Origin: Dehalococcoidales bacterium
Lineage (GTDB): Bacteria > Chloroflexota > Dehalococcoidia > Dehalococcoidales > UBA5627
DNA length: 10,273 nt
Direction: 5' to 3'
Assembly (NCBI GenBank): GCA_028706995.1
Contig: JAQTVR010000029.1
Coordinates: 1-10,273 of the forward strand
A program made the translations under genes and the position numbers. A model generated the notes under the pieces. The model did not search any database. It saw only the letters and a program-made list of their open reading frames with translations, and was not told where the DNA came from. Below are positions 1-7,152 of the stretch, one piece after another. The first letter of the stretch is position 1. Each line of letters starts with the position of its first letter.

Positions 1-382
1 AAAAGATTTTAAAAATGCCCCTTCCGAAATGTCCAGGGTATGCCGGCCGGGAGGCAAAATACTTACCGGTGATATCCCTGATATAAACAAAAAAGCAGAA
101 TGGATAAAAGGGGCACGCCACAAAAATGAACCGCTATTAGCATATCTTATACGCAAGATAAGACAGGATAACGTTAAATTCAGATATAAGATGAGTGCCC
201 GGCAGTTTAACAGGAGAAAACAAAAGCTGGATATTGCCCCACCTCAGGCAGCGGGTATGTTCTATGAAACCGAAGAAATCCTGGCTATATGCAACGAAAT
301 CGGTGTTAAAGGGACAATACTCGACCAACCGTCCAACTTGGCATTTGGGAATACACGAGTGGACCTACTGGTGGAAAAATAA
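1..382 (+). CDS. SAM-dependent methyltransferase, C-terminal part (5' end outside window)
   Basis: The reading frame is open from the left edge (first full codon at base 2) to TAA at 380-382, so only about the last 126 residues are seen. The opening part reads E-M-S-R-V-C-R-P-G-G-K-I followed by a short acidic turn (GDIPD). This is the usual strand with a Pro-Gly-Gly turn after the SAM-binding core of class I (Methyltransf_11/25 type) methyltransferases. The glycine-rich SAM loop lies upstream of the window. The rest is a basic helical stretch and a hydrophobic-aromatic tail, as in family members that act on small molecules or sugars. The next gene starts 1 base after the stop, so it belongs to the same operon and may methylate the same sugar. 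The internal ATG at base 29 falls inside the conserved domain and is not the true start. The fold is fairly certain; the substrate is unknown. Confidence 0.72.
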   Translation, partial: KDFKNAPSEMSRVCRPGGKILTGDIPDINKKAEWIKGARHKNEPLLAYLIRKIRQDNVKFRYKMSARQFNRRKQKLDIAPPQAAGMFYETEEILAICNEIGVKGTILDQPSNLAFGNTRVDLLVEK

Positions 383-383
383 T

Positions 384-1385
384 ATGAAATTTCTGGTTAT
401 CGGTTGCGGCTCTATAGGCAGAAGGCATATCGCTAATCTTAAGACATTAGGAATTCAGGATATAATTGCCTGTGATATAGATACCGAGCGGTGCCGTCAA
501 GTAGTATATGAATTCAAGATTAAAACCTGTCTTGAATATGAGAAAGCCCTGGATAATGAACCCGATGTTGCCCTGATATGCACCCCGCCCCAACAGCATA
601 TTCCCCCGGCTATCATTGCCGCAAATATGGGATGCCATCTATTTATTGAAAAACCGCTATCCCACAAGATGGATGGGATCGATGAGCTGATTAATATCGT
701 AGACAAGCAAAAATTAACAACACTAGTCGGCTGCAATATGCGATTTCACCCGGGGATTTTAAAAATCAAAGGGCTATTAGAAAAAAAGAGCATCGGGAAG
801 ATTACTTCGGCCCGTGTACAGGCGGGGCAATACCTGCCGGACTGGCACCCTTTAGAAGATTATAAGCAAAGTTACAGCGCCAGGAAATCAATGGGGGGCG
901 GAATAACACTGGATGGTATTCACGAGTTGGATTATATACACTGGTTACTGGGGGAGGTTAATAAAGTATTCTGCTTTAGCGGGAAACTCAGCTCCCTTGA
1001 AATAGATACCGAAGACACAGCCGAAATCCTGCTTCATTTTAACTCGGGGGCCATTGCTGAAGTACACCTGGATTATATCCAGCGTTCCTATGCTCGCTCA
1101 TGCCAGATTATCGGCGAGGAAGGAACGATCCTGTGGGATTTTAATGAGGGACAGATAAAACTCTACACCTCGGCCACCCAAAACTGGCAGATCTTCCTCC
1201 AGCCCGCAGATTATGATATCAACAGGATGTATCTGGATGAAATGAAACACTTTCTGGACTGTATTGAAGGAAAAGCACAACCGATGCAGGATATAAGGTC
1301 TGCAAAAAAAACTTTGCAAATTGCCTTTGGCGCCAGGGAATCAGCCGAAATCGGATACTCTATCAAGCTAATGGAAAACAAATGA
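384..1385 (+). CDS. Gfo/Idh/MocA family NAD(P)-dependent oxidoreductase
   Basis: This 333-residue protein has the normal length for the family. The ATG at 384 is chosen because the nucleotide-binding strand starts at once: G-C-G-S-I-G-R-R-H at residues 7-15, with Asp31 at the end of the second strand, which favours NAD(H). A longer reading frame to base 195 would only add sequence overlapping the methyltransferase. E-K-P-L-S at 89-93 carries the conserved lysine of the family. The C-terminal sheet domain holds Asp177, His180 and Asp183 in the D-G-I-H-E-L-D signature that forms the active site. Members oxidise or reduce hydroxyls of sugars, nucleotide sugars or inositols in the cytoplasm. It sits 1 base after the methyltransferase and overlaps the next gene by ATGA, with only a weak GTGGA ribosome site. 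A likely role is making a keto-sugar for the aminotransferase two genes downstream; that role is inference. Confidence 0.88.
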   Translation: MKFLVIGCGSIGRRHIANLKTLGIQDIIACDIDTERCRQVVYEFKIKTCLEYEKALDNEPDVALICTPPQQHIPPAIIAANMGCHLFIEKPLSHKMDGIDELINIVDKQKLTTLVGCNMRFHPGILKIKGLLEKKSIGKITSARVQAGQYLPDWHPLEDYKQSYSARKSMGGGITLDGIHELDYIHWLLGEVNKVFCFSGKLSSLEIDTEDTAEILLHFNSGAIAEVHLDYIQRSYARSCQIIGEEGTILWDFNEGQIKLYTSATQNWQIFLQPADYDINRMYLDEMKHFLDCIEGKAQPMQDIRSAKKTLQIAFGARESAEIGYSIKLMENK

Positions 1386-2140
1386 TTATCGCCATAGTCC
1401 AGGCACGCATGAATTCAACCAGATTACCAGGCAAGGTATTGAAGAATATCGAAAGCAAACCTATGCTTTGGCATATAATAAACAGGCTGAAAAAAGCAAA
1501 ACTAATCGATAAAATAGTTATTGCTACCGGCAGTAAATCGGAAAATAAACCTATCCTAAAACTGGCTGAAGAGATGAGTATAGATACTTTTACCGGCTGT
1601 GAACAAGATGTGCTGGATAGGTTCTACCAGGCAGCTATAAAATACAATGCCAAGGTTATTGTCCGCATAACCGCCGATTGCCCCATAATAGATCCCTGTA
1701 TTATTGACGTAGCTATTAAACTCTATATGCAGGGTAGCTATGACTACGTTACCAATGCCTTTGAGCGGACTTACCCTGACGGGCTGGATGTTGAAGTATT
1801 CTCTTTTGCAGCATTAGAAATAAGCTGGCGCAAGGCAAAATGGGCATCGGAAAGAGAGCACGTTACCCCCTACATCCACAAGAACCCGAATAAGTTTCGC
1901 TTGGCAAATATCGAGAATAAGACAGATCTTTCCAGGTTAAGATGGTCAGTGGATGAAGAAAAGGATTTAGAATTTGTACGGCGAATTTATAAACACTTGC
2001 ACAAAGATGGACAAATCTTTTACATGGAGGATGTTGTAAGACTCTTAGCAGAACACCCTGAGCTTAAGAAAATAAACCGTGCTATCGCAATTAATGAAGG
2101 CTATATAAAATCCCTTGAAGGGGATAGGTTAGTTAGATGA
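1382..2140 (+). CDS. SpsF/PseF-like cytidylyltransferase (acylneuraminate/KDO cytidylyltransferase family)
   Basis: This 252-residue protein is typical of stand-alone Cytidylyltransferase_3 (PF02348) members. The N-terminus has A-I-V-Q-A-R-M-N-S-T-R-L-P-G-K at residues 4-18, the CTP-binding loop of CMP-KDO and CMP-sialate synthetases in its SpsF form. R-I-T-A-D-C-P-I-I-D-P at 96-106 carries the metal-binding aspartate region. These enzymes join CTP and an acidic sugar, or another glycan or lipid precursor, to make a CMP/CDP-activated donor; the SpsF branch is found in spore-coat and surface polysaccharide loci. The start overlaps the previous stop (ATGA at 1382-1385) and the end overlaps the next start (ATGA at 2137-2140), so translation is coupled on both sides. 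Fold and reaction type are secure, but the activated substrate is not known. The symbol spsF is withheld because the branch is functionally mixed. Confidence 0.87.
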   Translation: MIIAIVQARMNSTRLPGKVLKNIESKPMLWHIINRLKKAKLIDKIVIATGSKSENKPILKLAEEMSIDTFTGCEQDVLDRFYQAAIKYNAKVIVRITADCPIIDPCIIDVAIKLYMQGSYDYVTNAFERTYPDGLDVEVFSFAALEISWRKAKWASEREHVTPYIHKNPNKFRLANIENKTDLSRLRWSVDEEKDLEFVRRIYKHLHKDGQIFYMEDVVRLLAEHPELKKINRAIAINEGYIKSLEGDRLVR

Positions 2141-3465
2141 CAAAATCAACTATAACTAATAAAGGACAATCTCTATATCAAAGAGCTAAACAGGTAATAC
2201 CCGGAGGCACGCAGCTTCTCTCCAAGCGACCGGAGATGTTCCTGCCGGACCAATGGCCTTGCTATTACTCTAAAGCAAAAGGCGTCGATCTATGGGACTT
2301 GGACGGCAATAAATATACCGATTTGAGCTATATGGGTATCGGCGCCTGTGTATTGGGTTATGCCGATGATGACGTGGATAATGCCATTAAAGAAGCTATT
2401 GCCAAAGGTTCTGTGTGCACCTTAAATTGCCCCGAAGACATTGAGCTTGCAGAAATACTGTGTGATATCCATCCTTGGGCAAATATGGTGCGATATGCCC
2501 GCGGCGGTAGTGAAGCCATGGCTATTGCCGTCCGCATTGCCCGAGCAAAAACCGGAAAAGATAAAATAGCTTTTTGTGGCTACCACGGCTGGCACGACTG
2601 GTATCTGGCAACTAATTTGCAGGGAAAAGATAATCTGAATGGGCATCTACTGCCCGGCTTGGAACCTGCCGGTGTGCCACAGAGTTTGGGAAATACTTCT
2701 TTCGCTTTTCATTACAACGAAATAGAAGAGTTAAAGGAAATTATAAAAAAACACGAAAATAATATCGCTGCCATTATAATCGAACCGATAAGAAATTATG
2801 AGCCGTTGCCCGGTTTCCTGGAAGAAGTCAGGAAAATCGCAACAAGCATTAAATCTGTATTGATCTTTGACGAAGTATCTTCCGGGTGGCGGCTAAATTC
2901 TGGCGGAGCGCACCTGACATATAACGTTAACCCGGATATAGCCGTTTTTGCCAAGGCAATGAGTAACGGCTACCCGATGGCAGCCATTATTGGAATTTCC
3001 GGTGTCATGCAGGCAGCGCAAAGCAGCTTTATTAGCAGCACCTGCTGGACAGAAGGCATTGGCCCTGCCGCCGCCCTGGCGACTATTAAGAAATATAGGG
3101 AGTGCAATGTCGCCAGCCACCTGATAGAGGTCGGGAAATTAATTCAACAGGGCTGGCAATCCGCTGCTAATGATTGCGGGCTGAAAGTCAGCATCAGTGG
3201 AATTCCGCCGCTGGCGCATTTCTCTTTCGATTATGAAAACGGGCAGGCGATAAAGACGTTGTTTACACAGGAAATGCTGCAAAGGGACTTCCTGGCAACC
3301 AATGCTTTTTACGCCTCATATGCCCATAAAGAAGAGCATATTATCGCTTACCTCAAAGCAGTAAGCAAATCCTTCGTCATTATCAGTCAGGCGATAGGGG
3401 AAAATACAGTTAATAAACTGCTAAAAGGACCAGTAGCACACTCAGGTTTTTATAGATTGACATAG
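2137..3465 (+). CDS. Class III PLP-dependent aminotransferase (glutamate-1-semialdehyde aminomutase-like)
   Basis: This 442-residue protein has the class III (PF00202) layout. G-G-S-E-A at 123-127 binds the PLP phosphate, Y-H-G-W-H-D-W at 149-155 stacks on the cofactor, D-E-V-S-S-G-W-R at 245-252 holds the Asp that contacts the pyridine nitrogen, and Lys273 in F-A-K-A-M-S-N-G-Y-P is the Schiff-base lysine. The start I-P-G-G-T-Q (21-26) resembles HemL. Several core motifs differ from true HemL, however: S-S-G-W-R replaces the usual M-T-G-F-R, and A-K-A-M-S-N-G-Y-P replaces the G-K-x-I-G-G-G type. It also lies with sugar genes and not with heme genes. It is therefore more likely an amino-transferring or amino-moving enzyme of a glycan precursor pathway than HemL. 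It overlaps the cytidylyltransferase by 4 bases, has an AGG-type ribosome site 8 bases upstream, and is the last gene of the operon. Automatic annotation as HemL would probably be wrong. Confidence 0.85.
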   Translation: MTKSTITNKGQSLYQRAKQVIPGGTQLLSKRPEMFLPDQWPCYYSKAKGVDLWDLDGNKYTDLSYMGIGACVLGYADDDVDNAIKEAIAKGSVCTLNCPEDIELAEILCDIHPWANMVRYARGGSEAMAIAVRIARAKTGKDKIAFCGYHGWHDWYLATNLQGKDNLNGHLLPGLEPAGVPQSLGNTSFAFHYNEIEELKEIIKKHENNIAAIIIEPIRNYEPLPGFLEEVRKIATSIKSVLIFDEVSSGWRLNSGGAHLTYNVNPDIAVFAKAMSNGYPMAAIIGISGVMQAAQSSFISSTCWTEGIGPAAALATIKKYRECNVASHLIEVGKLIQQGWQSAANDCGLKVSISGIPPLAHFSFDYENGQAIKTLFTQEMLQRDFLATNAFYASYAHKEEHIIAYLKAVSKSFVIISQAIGENTVNKLLKGPVAHSGFYRLT

Positions 3466-3491
3466 AGATTATTACGAGAATATTGGTTTAA

Positions 3492-3605
3492 TTATAGCCT
3501 CAGATGCGAAATAGGTTCAAGTATAACTTTATAACCTAAACGTTGTATACGATGTATAGCACGATTAAGTACGAATTGATGATTAATCCGGTCGAAATGA
3601 CTTTG
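3492..3605 (-). pseudogene. Possible decayed transposase tail
   Basis: On the reverse strand, 37 sense codons (3605 down to 3495) follow an in-frame TAG (3608-3606) and end at TAA (3494-3492). No start codon with a ribosome site is visible. The peptide contains L-N-R-A-I-H-R-I-Q-R-L-G-Y-K-V-I-L-E-P-I. This pattern (Arg-rich helix, then L-G-Y-x-V-x-L-x-P) looks like a real protein fragment and recalls the end of some transposases. No catalytic residues remain and no family can be named. The match is from pattern memory only, and an accidental open frame in AT-rich DNA is possible. Confidence 0.25.
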
Positions 3606-3609
3606 CTAA

Positions 3610-3625
3610 GAGTGACAGGTCACTC
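3610..3625. repeat. Palindrome, 7-bp arms with 2-base centre
   Basis: GAGTGAC-AG-GTCACTC is a perfect inverted repeat, followed on the + strand by CGTCCCC. Read on the minus strand it lies 60 bases past the stop of the small gene and is followed by TTAG, so it could be a weak stem but lacks the T run of a standard terminator. The arms plus the neighbouring GGGGACGG (minus strand) resemble short REP-like or IS200-type end hairpins seen scattered in some genomes; that link is inference. Confidence 0.4.
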
Positions 3626-3684
3626 CGTCCCCGATGCTTCATTAGCCCTTTGCGAACTTCAGCATGACATTATAAAAAGAGAAC

Positions 3685-3837
3685 TTACTTCTTCTTATGT
3701 TTCAACCTCTTGAATAGCGCATCGATGTATATCCTAGCCGTGCTTTTACCGTGTTTCTGCATCTGTTCTTTTTTCTTCTGCAGCTTCCGTTCACGTCGTT
3801 CCTGTTTGGTCTCGATGATTACATCTTCATTGTTCAT
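3685..3837 (-). CDS. Small basic hypothetical protein coupled to uvrB (50 residues)
   Basis: ATG at 3837-3835 overlaps the uvrB stop in the arrangement ATGA, and TAA is at 3687-3685. A strong ribosome binding site, AAAGGAG, lies inside the last uvrB codons with 8 bases to the ATG, which is the main reason to call this short frame a gene. The product begins M-N-N-E-D-V-I-I-E-T and then becomes a charged stretch (about residues 11-29) rich in Lys, Arg, Glu and Gln, likely one helix. A short mixed segment R-I-Y-I-D-A-L-F (35-42) and a K-R-L-K-H-K-K-K tail follow. It has 17 Lys/Arg against 7 Asp/Glu, about +10 net charge. No signal peptide or membrane segment is visible. I do not recognise the family. 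The charge would suit binding to nucleic acid or to a repair complex, but that is only a guess from composition and position. Confidence 0.68.
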   Translation of the reverse strand: MNNEDVIIETKQERRERKLQKKKEQMQKHGKSTARIYIDALFKRLKHKKK

Positions 3838-5819
3838 TCCGGCAGCTCCTTTGTAATAAGTTCTCTCCGTAACTCAACAATGCGGTCACGAAGTAGTGCG
3901 GCCTTCTCGAATTCCATATTTTTGGCGAGGGATTTCATCTGTTTTTCCAGGTCTGTAATCAGGCGTGAGATGTCCTCTCTGGCTCTGGGAATAGCAGTAT
4001 ATTCTGCTTTCGGTTCGGCGACAACCCTGATGCGCTCTGTGATGTCCTTGATGGCTTTCTTGATGCCCTGCGGAGTGATATTATGCTGCACATTATATTC
4101 CTCCTGTATGCGGCGGCGGCGTTGTGTTTCATCTATTGCATGCTGCATGGAGCCTGTAATAGTATCAGCATACATAATAACATGCCCGTCAATATGGCGT
4201 GCAGCCCTGCCCATCGTTTGTATGAGCGCCCCTTCAGACCTTAAAAAGCCTTCCTTATCGGCATCCAGGATAGCTACAAGGCTGACCTCAGGCAGGTCCA
4301 GCCCCTCACGCAGCAGGTTGATGCCGACTACCACATCATAGACCCCCAGACGTAGATCCCGCAATATCTCAACCCGCTCAAATGTATCGATTTCAGAATG
4401 GAGATAATGGGCTTTTATGTCCATCTCGATAAGGTAATCCGCCAGCTTCTCCGCCAGCTTCTTGGTGAGAGTGGTAACCAGGCAACGCTCTTTCTTAGCC
4501 ACCCTGAGCTTTATCTCTGCAAGCAGATCATCGATCTGCCCTTGTGTCGGCTTTATTTCGATAGTAGGCTCCAATAGTCCTGTCGGACGCACCAGTTGCT
4601 CTACAGTTTGCTGGCTGTGCTTGTATTCATAATCGGCGGGTGTCGCCGAAGTGAAAATAACCTTTGGAATGTGCTTTTGGAATTCATCGAAGTTCAAAGG
4701 ACGGTTATCCAGCGCCGAGGGAAGGCGGAATCCGTAGTCCACCAGCGTTTCCTTGCGCGAGCGGTCGCCGTTATACATACCACGTACCTGTGGGATCGTC
4801 ATGTGAGATTCGTCGATTATCAGCAGGAAGTCTTCAGGAAAATAGTCCAGCAGCGTATACGGTGAACTGCCCGGTGCGCGTTGTGACAGATGACGCGAGT
4901 AATTTTCCACACCGTTGCAGTAACCGGCCTCCGCCAGCATTTCCAGGTCGTAGTTGGTGCGCTGCTCCAGTCTTGCAGCTTCCAGCAGTTTTCCCTGCTT
5001 TTTTAGCTCATCCAGCCTTTCGGCTAGCTCCTGTTTTATACTTTCTATTGCCAGCACCAGCCTGGCGCGGGAGGTTACAAAGTGCTTTGCCGGATAGATA
5101 TCTATATTATCCAGTATGGACAAAAACTCGCCGCTCAGAGGGTCTATTCTTATCATACGCTCGACTTCATCACCGAAGAACTCTATGCGTATCGCCATAT
5201 CCTCATAAGCCAGTTGAATTTCAAGAGTATCACCGCGTATGCGAAATTTTCCTCTGCTGAAATCAATATCATTCCGCTCGTATTGCATATCCACAAGCCG
5301 TCTTAAAACACTGTCCCGCTGATATTGGTTACCTTTTTCGAGACTAAGGACGAAGCTGCGATATTCTTCCGGCTCTCCAAGACCGTATATGCAGGAAACA
5401 GAAGCAACGATAACAACGTCCCTTCGTTCTAAAAGCGAGCGAGTGGCTGCATTACGCAGTTTATCGATCTCCTCGTTAATATCCGATTCTTTTTCGATAT
5501 AGGTATCGGTGCGGGGTATATAAGCTTCCGGTTGATAGTAATCATAATAGCTGACGAAGTACTCCACGGCGTTTTCTGGGAAGAACTCCTTGAACTCGGA
5601 GTAAAGCTGGGCAGCCAGCGTCTTGTTGTGACTGATAATAAGAGTCGGCCTTTGCATCCGTTCGATGACATTAGCCATTGCAAAGGTCTTTCCGCTACCT
5701 GTAACACCCAGTAACGTCTGCCCCTTGAAGCCCTTATTTAAGCCTTCGACCAGCTTTTCAACTGCCTGCGGCTGGTCGCCCATCAAGCCGAAATCGGATA
5801 CGATTTTGAATTGTGGCAT
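3834..5819 (-). CDS. uvrB: UvrABC excinuclease subunit B
   Basis: This 661-residue protein is full length for UvrB, the damage-verifying helicase-like subunit that receives DNA from UvrA and recruits UvrC in nucleotide excision repair. Walker A is G-V-T-G-S-G-K-T at residues 38-45. The beta-hairpin that inserts between DNA strands is seen from Y-Y-D-Y-Y-Q-P-E (about 91-98). The Walker B/motif II D-E-S-H is at 336-339, motif III T-S-A-T at 390-393, motif V region G-I-N-L-L-R-E-G-L-D-L-P at 499-510, and motif VI Q-T-M-G-R-A-A-R at 534-541. A C-terminal UVR domain (about 616-651), the UvrC contact, is present. The ATG at 5819 fits the family start (P-Q-F-K-I-V-S-D-F). No ribosome site precedes it; instead a promoter sits directly upstream, suggesting a leaderless message. 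It lies 78 bases after cca on the same strand and overlaps a small gene at its end. Confidence 0.98.
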   Translation of the reverse strand: MPQFKIVSDFGLMGDQPQAVEKLVEGLNKGFKGQTLLGVTGSGKTFAMANVIERMQRPTLIISHNKTLAAQLYSEFKEFFPENAVEYFVSYYDYYQPEAYIPRTDTYIEKESDINEEIDKLRNAATRSLLERRDVVIVASVSCIYGLGEPEEYRSFVLSLEKGNQYQRDSVLRRLVDMQYERNDIDFSRGKFRIRGDTLEIQLAYEDMAIRIEFFGDEVERMIRIDPLSGEFLSILDNIDIYPAKHFVTSRARLVLAIESIKQELAERLDELKKQGKLLEAARLEQRTNYDLEMLAEAGYCNGVENYSRHLSQRAPGSSPYTLLDYFPEDFLLIIDESHMTIPQVRGMYNGDRSRKETLVDYGFRLPSALDNRPLNFDEFQKHIPKVIFTSATPADYEYKHSQQTVEQLVRPTGLLEPTIEIKPTQGQIDDLLAEIKLRVAKKERCLVTTLTKKLAEKLADYLIEMDIKAHYLHSEIDTFERVEILRDLRLGVYDVVVGINLLREGLDLPEVSLVAILDADKEGFLRSEGALIQTMGRAARHIDGHVIMYADTITGSMQHAIDETQRRRRIQEEYNVQHNITPQGIKKAIKDITERIRVVAEPKAEYTAIPRAREDISRLITDLEKQMKSLAKNMEFEKAALLRDRIVELRRELITKELPE

Positions 5820-5854
5820 ATCTATAGTATATAAGGTAAAGATGGTTGTTACAA
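5820..5854 (-). promoter_or_regulatory. Probable leaderless promoter of uvrB
   Basis: On the minus strand TTGTAA (5854-5849) is followed by a 17-base spacer and TATACT (5831-5826), a near-consensus sigma-70-type promoter. Six bases separate the -10 box from the uvrB ATG, so transcription should begin at or within a base or two of the start codon. The absence of any Shine-Dalgarno sequence agrees with leaderless translation. No clear LexA-type operator is recognised. Confidence 0.6.
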
Positions 5855-5897
5855 TTAGAAATAGGTTCTTTTCAATTAAGAGGTTTTTCTATAAAAT

Positions 5898-7148
5898 CTA
5901 TTTCGAGTATTTATTTTTAACTATCCTCTCCTCATCTTCTCTGGTCTTGACCCTGTCATCGAGTTTAGCGTCAAGAAGGGAGTTGAGAATCTCCCTCATG
6001 TGCGGTCCCTGCGTAACACCCATTTTCAAAAGGTCTTTGCCGGTAAGCAGCGGCTTAATAGAACGTAACTTATCCAGGTATAACCTGAGGTTTTGCCGGA
6101 CTTCTTCGGTTTCGGCTACGATTATACTTGCCATAATTGCCTGAAGCGAATAGTCGTATAAGAGGTGATAGATTTCGCTGCGTTTAATACCGGTTGTAGC
6201 TATATATTTAAAGCGGCTTTTTATGCTGTCGCTATCTCGCATCGTTTGTGCTATCAACTTTGGCAGCCGCAGGTAAGAATTCAACTCCTCTTTTTCTGTG
6301 ATATTCAGGTCATAGGTCAACAGTGCCATGTAAAGGGCAGGGGACGGGCGGTGAGGGAAGCTCACCTCCCTTGCCTGTGGGAACCTGTCATCCAGCCGGG
6401 AATCTGCTTTTAAATCAGGGTGAAGCTTTTTTAGTATTCCAAGAGCATGTGCTCTTTTGAATACCTTTTCCGGAAGCTCTTCTTTCAGGATACACTCGAT
6501 TTCATAATATATGCGGTCAGCGCTAACAGTATCCAGCATGGGGATATCGCGTTTTAAAAGTTCCAAGGTGTGCGGTTCTATTTGAAAACCGAGGCGTTGT
6601 TCATAGCGCAAACCCCTCCAGATACGCGTAGAATCGTCGATAAAGCTTTTATCATGTAAAATACGTATTCCCCTATTAATCAGGTCTTCCTGACCATTAT
6701 ACGGGTCATACAACAGTCCGTAATCTTGTCCTGTAAGCCCGATGGCCATAGCGTTGATTGTAAAATCCCTTCGTATCAGATCCTCGATTAAGGAACTGGG
6801 GCTTACCGTCGGCAGCGCTCCGGGATTGGCATAAGTCTCGCGGCGGGTAGCTGCAAAATCAATGTACAAGTCGTGCCATCTAATTTTAGCGGTATAAAAA
6901 TTCTTGTGAACGGTAATGTTGTCCTGTTTGTCTGCCATCTCCTTAGCTAGAGCGATGGCATTGCCTTCTACCGCCAGATCTATATCGAGGTTAGTCTTAC
7001 CAAGTAAAAGGTCTCGCACAACACCGCCGACAAGATATAACTTCTCCTGCCTGGCCGCGGCGCGTTTCCCAGCCAGTTGTAAAAAAGCGACCAATTCAGC
7101 GGGTAAATTTTTCTCTATACTATCTGCCGGATTTATTACTTTAGCCAT
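5898..7148 (-). CDS. cca: Class II tRNA nucleotidyltransferase / poly(A) polymerase family protein
   Basis: This 416-residue protein belongs to the family that adds C, C and A (or part of this) to tRNA 3' ends. L-V-G-G-V-V-R-D-L-L-L-G at 39-50 is motif A, with the metal-binding pair Asp55 and Asp57 (D-I-D). R-R-D-F-T-I-N-A at 126-133 is motif B, and Y-D-P-Y-N-G-Q-E-D-L at 147-156 follows. The nucleobase-template region reads D-D-S-T-R (171-175) followed by I-W-R-G-L-R-Y-E-Q-R-L-G-F. The usual bacterial CCA enzyme has E-D-x-x-R here; a D-D-x-x-R form is known in enzymes of split CC-adding/A-adding systems, so nucleotide specificity is uncertain. The helical C-terminus ends with a G-K-D-L-L-K-M-G-V motif (about 375-383) seen in the family. 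No HD or CBS domain is visible. The ATG at 7148 has AAGGAA (7158-7153) upstream and an extended -10 promoter. The symbol states the family, not proven full CCA addition. Confidence 0.88.
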   Translation of the reverse strand: MAKVINPADSIEKNLPAELVAFLQLAGKRAAARQEKLYLVGGVVRDLLLGKTNLDIDLAVEGNAIALAKEMADKQDNITVHKNFYTAKIRWHDLYIDFAATRRETYANPGALPTVSPSSLIEDLIRRDFTINAMAIGLTGQDYGLLYDPYNGQEDLINRGIRILHDKSFIDDSTRIWRGLRYEQRLGFQIEPHTLELLKRDIPMLDTVSADRIYYEIECILKEELPEKVFKRAHALGILKKLHPDLKADSRLDDRFPQAREVSFPHRPSPALYMALLTYDLNITEKEELNSYLRLPKLIAQTMRDSDSIKSRFKYIATTGIKRSEIYHLLYDYSLQAIMASIIVAETEEVRQNLRLYLDKLRSIKPLLTGKDLLKMGVTQGPHMREILNSLLDAKLDDRVKTREDEERIVKNKYSK

Positions 7149-7152
7149 TGCG

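Larger units (their letters stand above)
3466..3684. other. Intergenic gap between converging operons, 219 bases
   Basis: This AT-rich stretch lies between the end of the sugar operon (+) and the end of the uvrB operon (-). It holds no tRNA-like fold, no full gene and no classical terminator with a GC stem and a long T run on either strand. Two items stand out and are listed separately: a 7-bp-arm palindrome and a short reverse-strand open frame that may be a relic. Confidence 0.7.

Noticed and set aside
195..383. N-terminal extension of the Gfo/Idh/MocA gene
   Set aside because: The extension overlaps the methyltransferase in another frame; the nucleotide-binding strand begins right at the ATG at 384.
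3610..3625. Palindrome as a bidirectional terminator
   Set aside because: The stem is only 7 bp with a 2-base centre and no T run on either side, so it does not meet the usual form of an intrinsic terminator.
3466..3684. tRNA or structured RNA gene in the largest gap
   Set aside because: No cloverleaf pairing, no T-loop consensus and no riboswitch-like conserved core could be found by eye.
3751..4341. 196-residue open frame on the + strand
   Set aside because: It lies antisense to the end of uvrB and the small gene, is rich in Ser/Arg/Met of a mirror-codon type, and has no ribosome site or family pattern.
4664..5260. 198-residue open frame on the + strand
   Set aside because: It is fully antisense to the helicase core of uvrB, with a Pro/Arg/Cys-rich low-complexity composition, so it is a shadow.
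5665..6144. 159-residue open frame on the + strand
   Set aside because: It spans antisense uvrB, the uvrB promoter and antisense cca; no coherent domain is seen.
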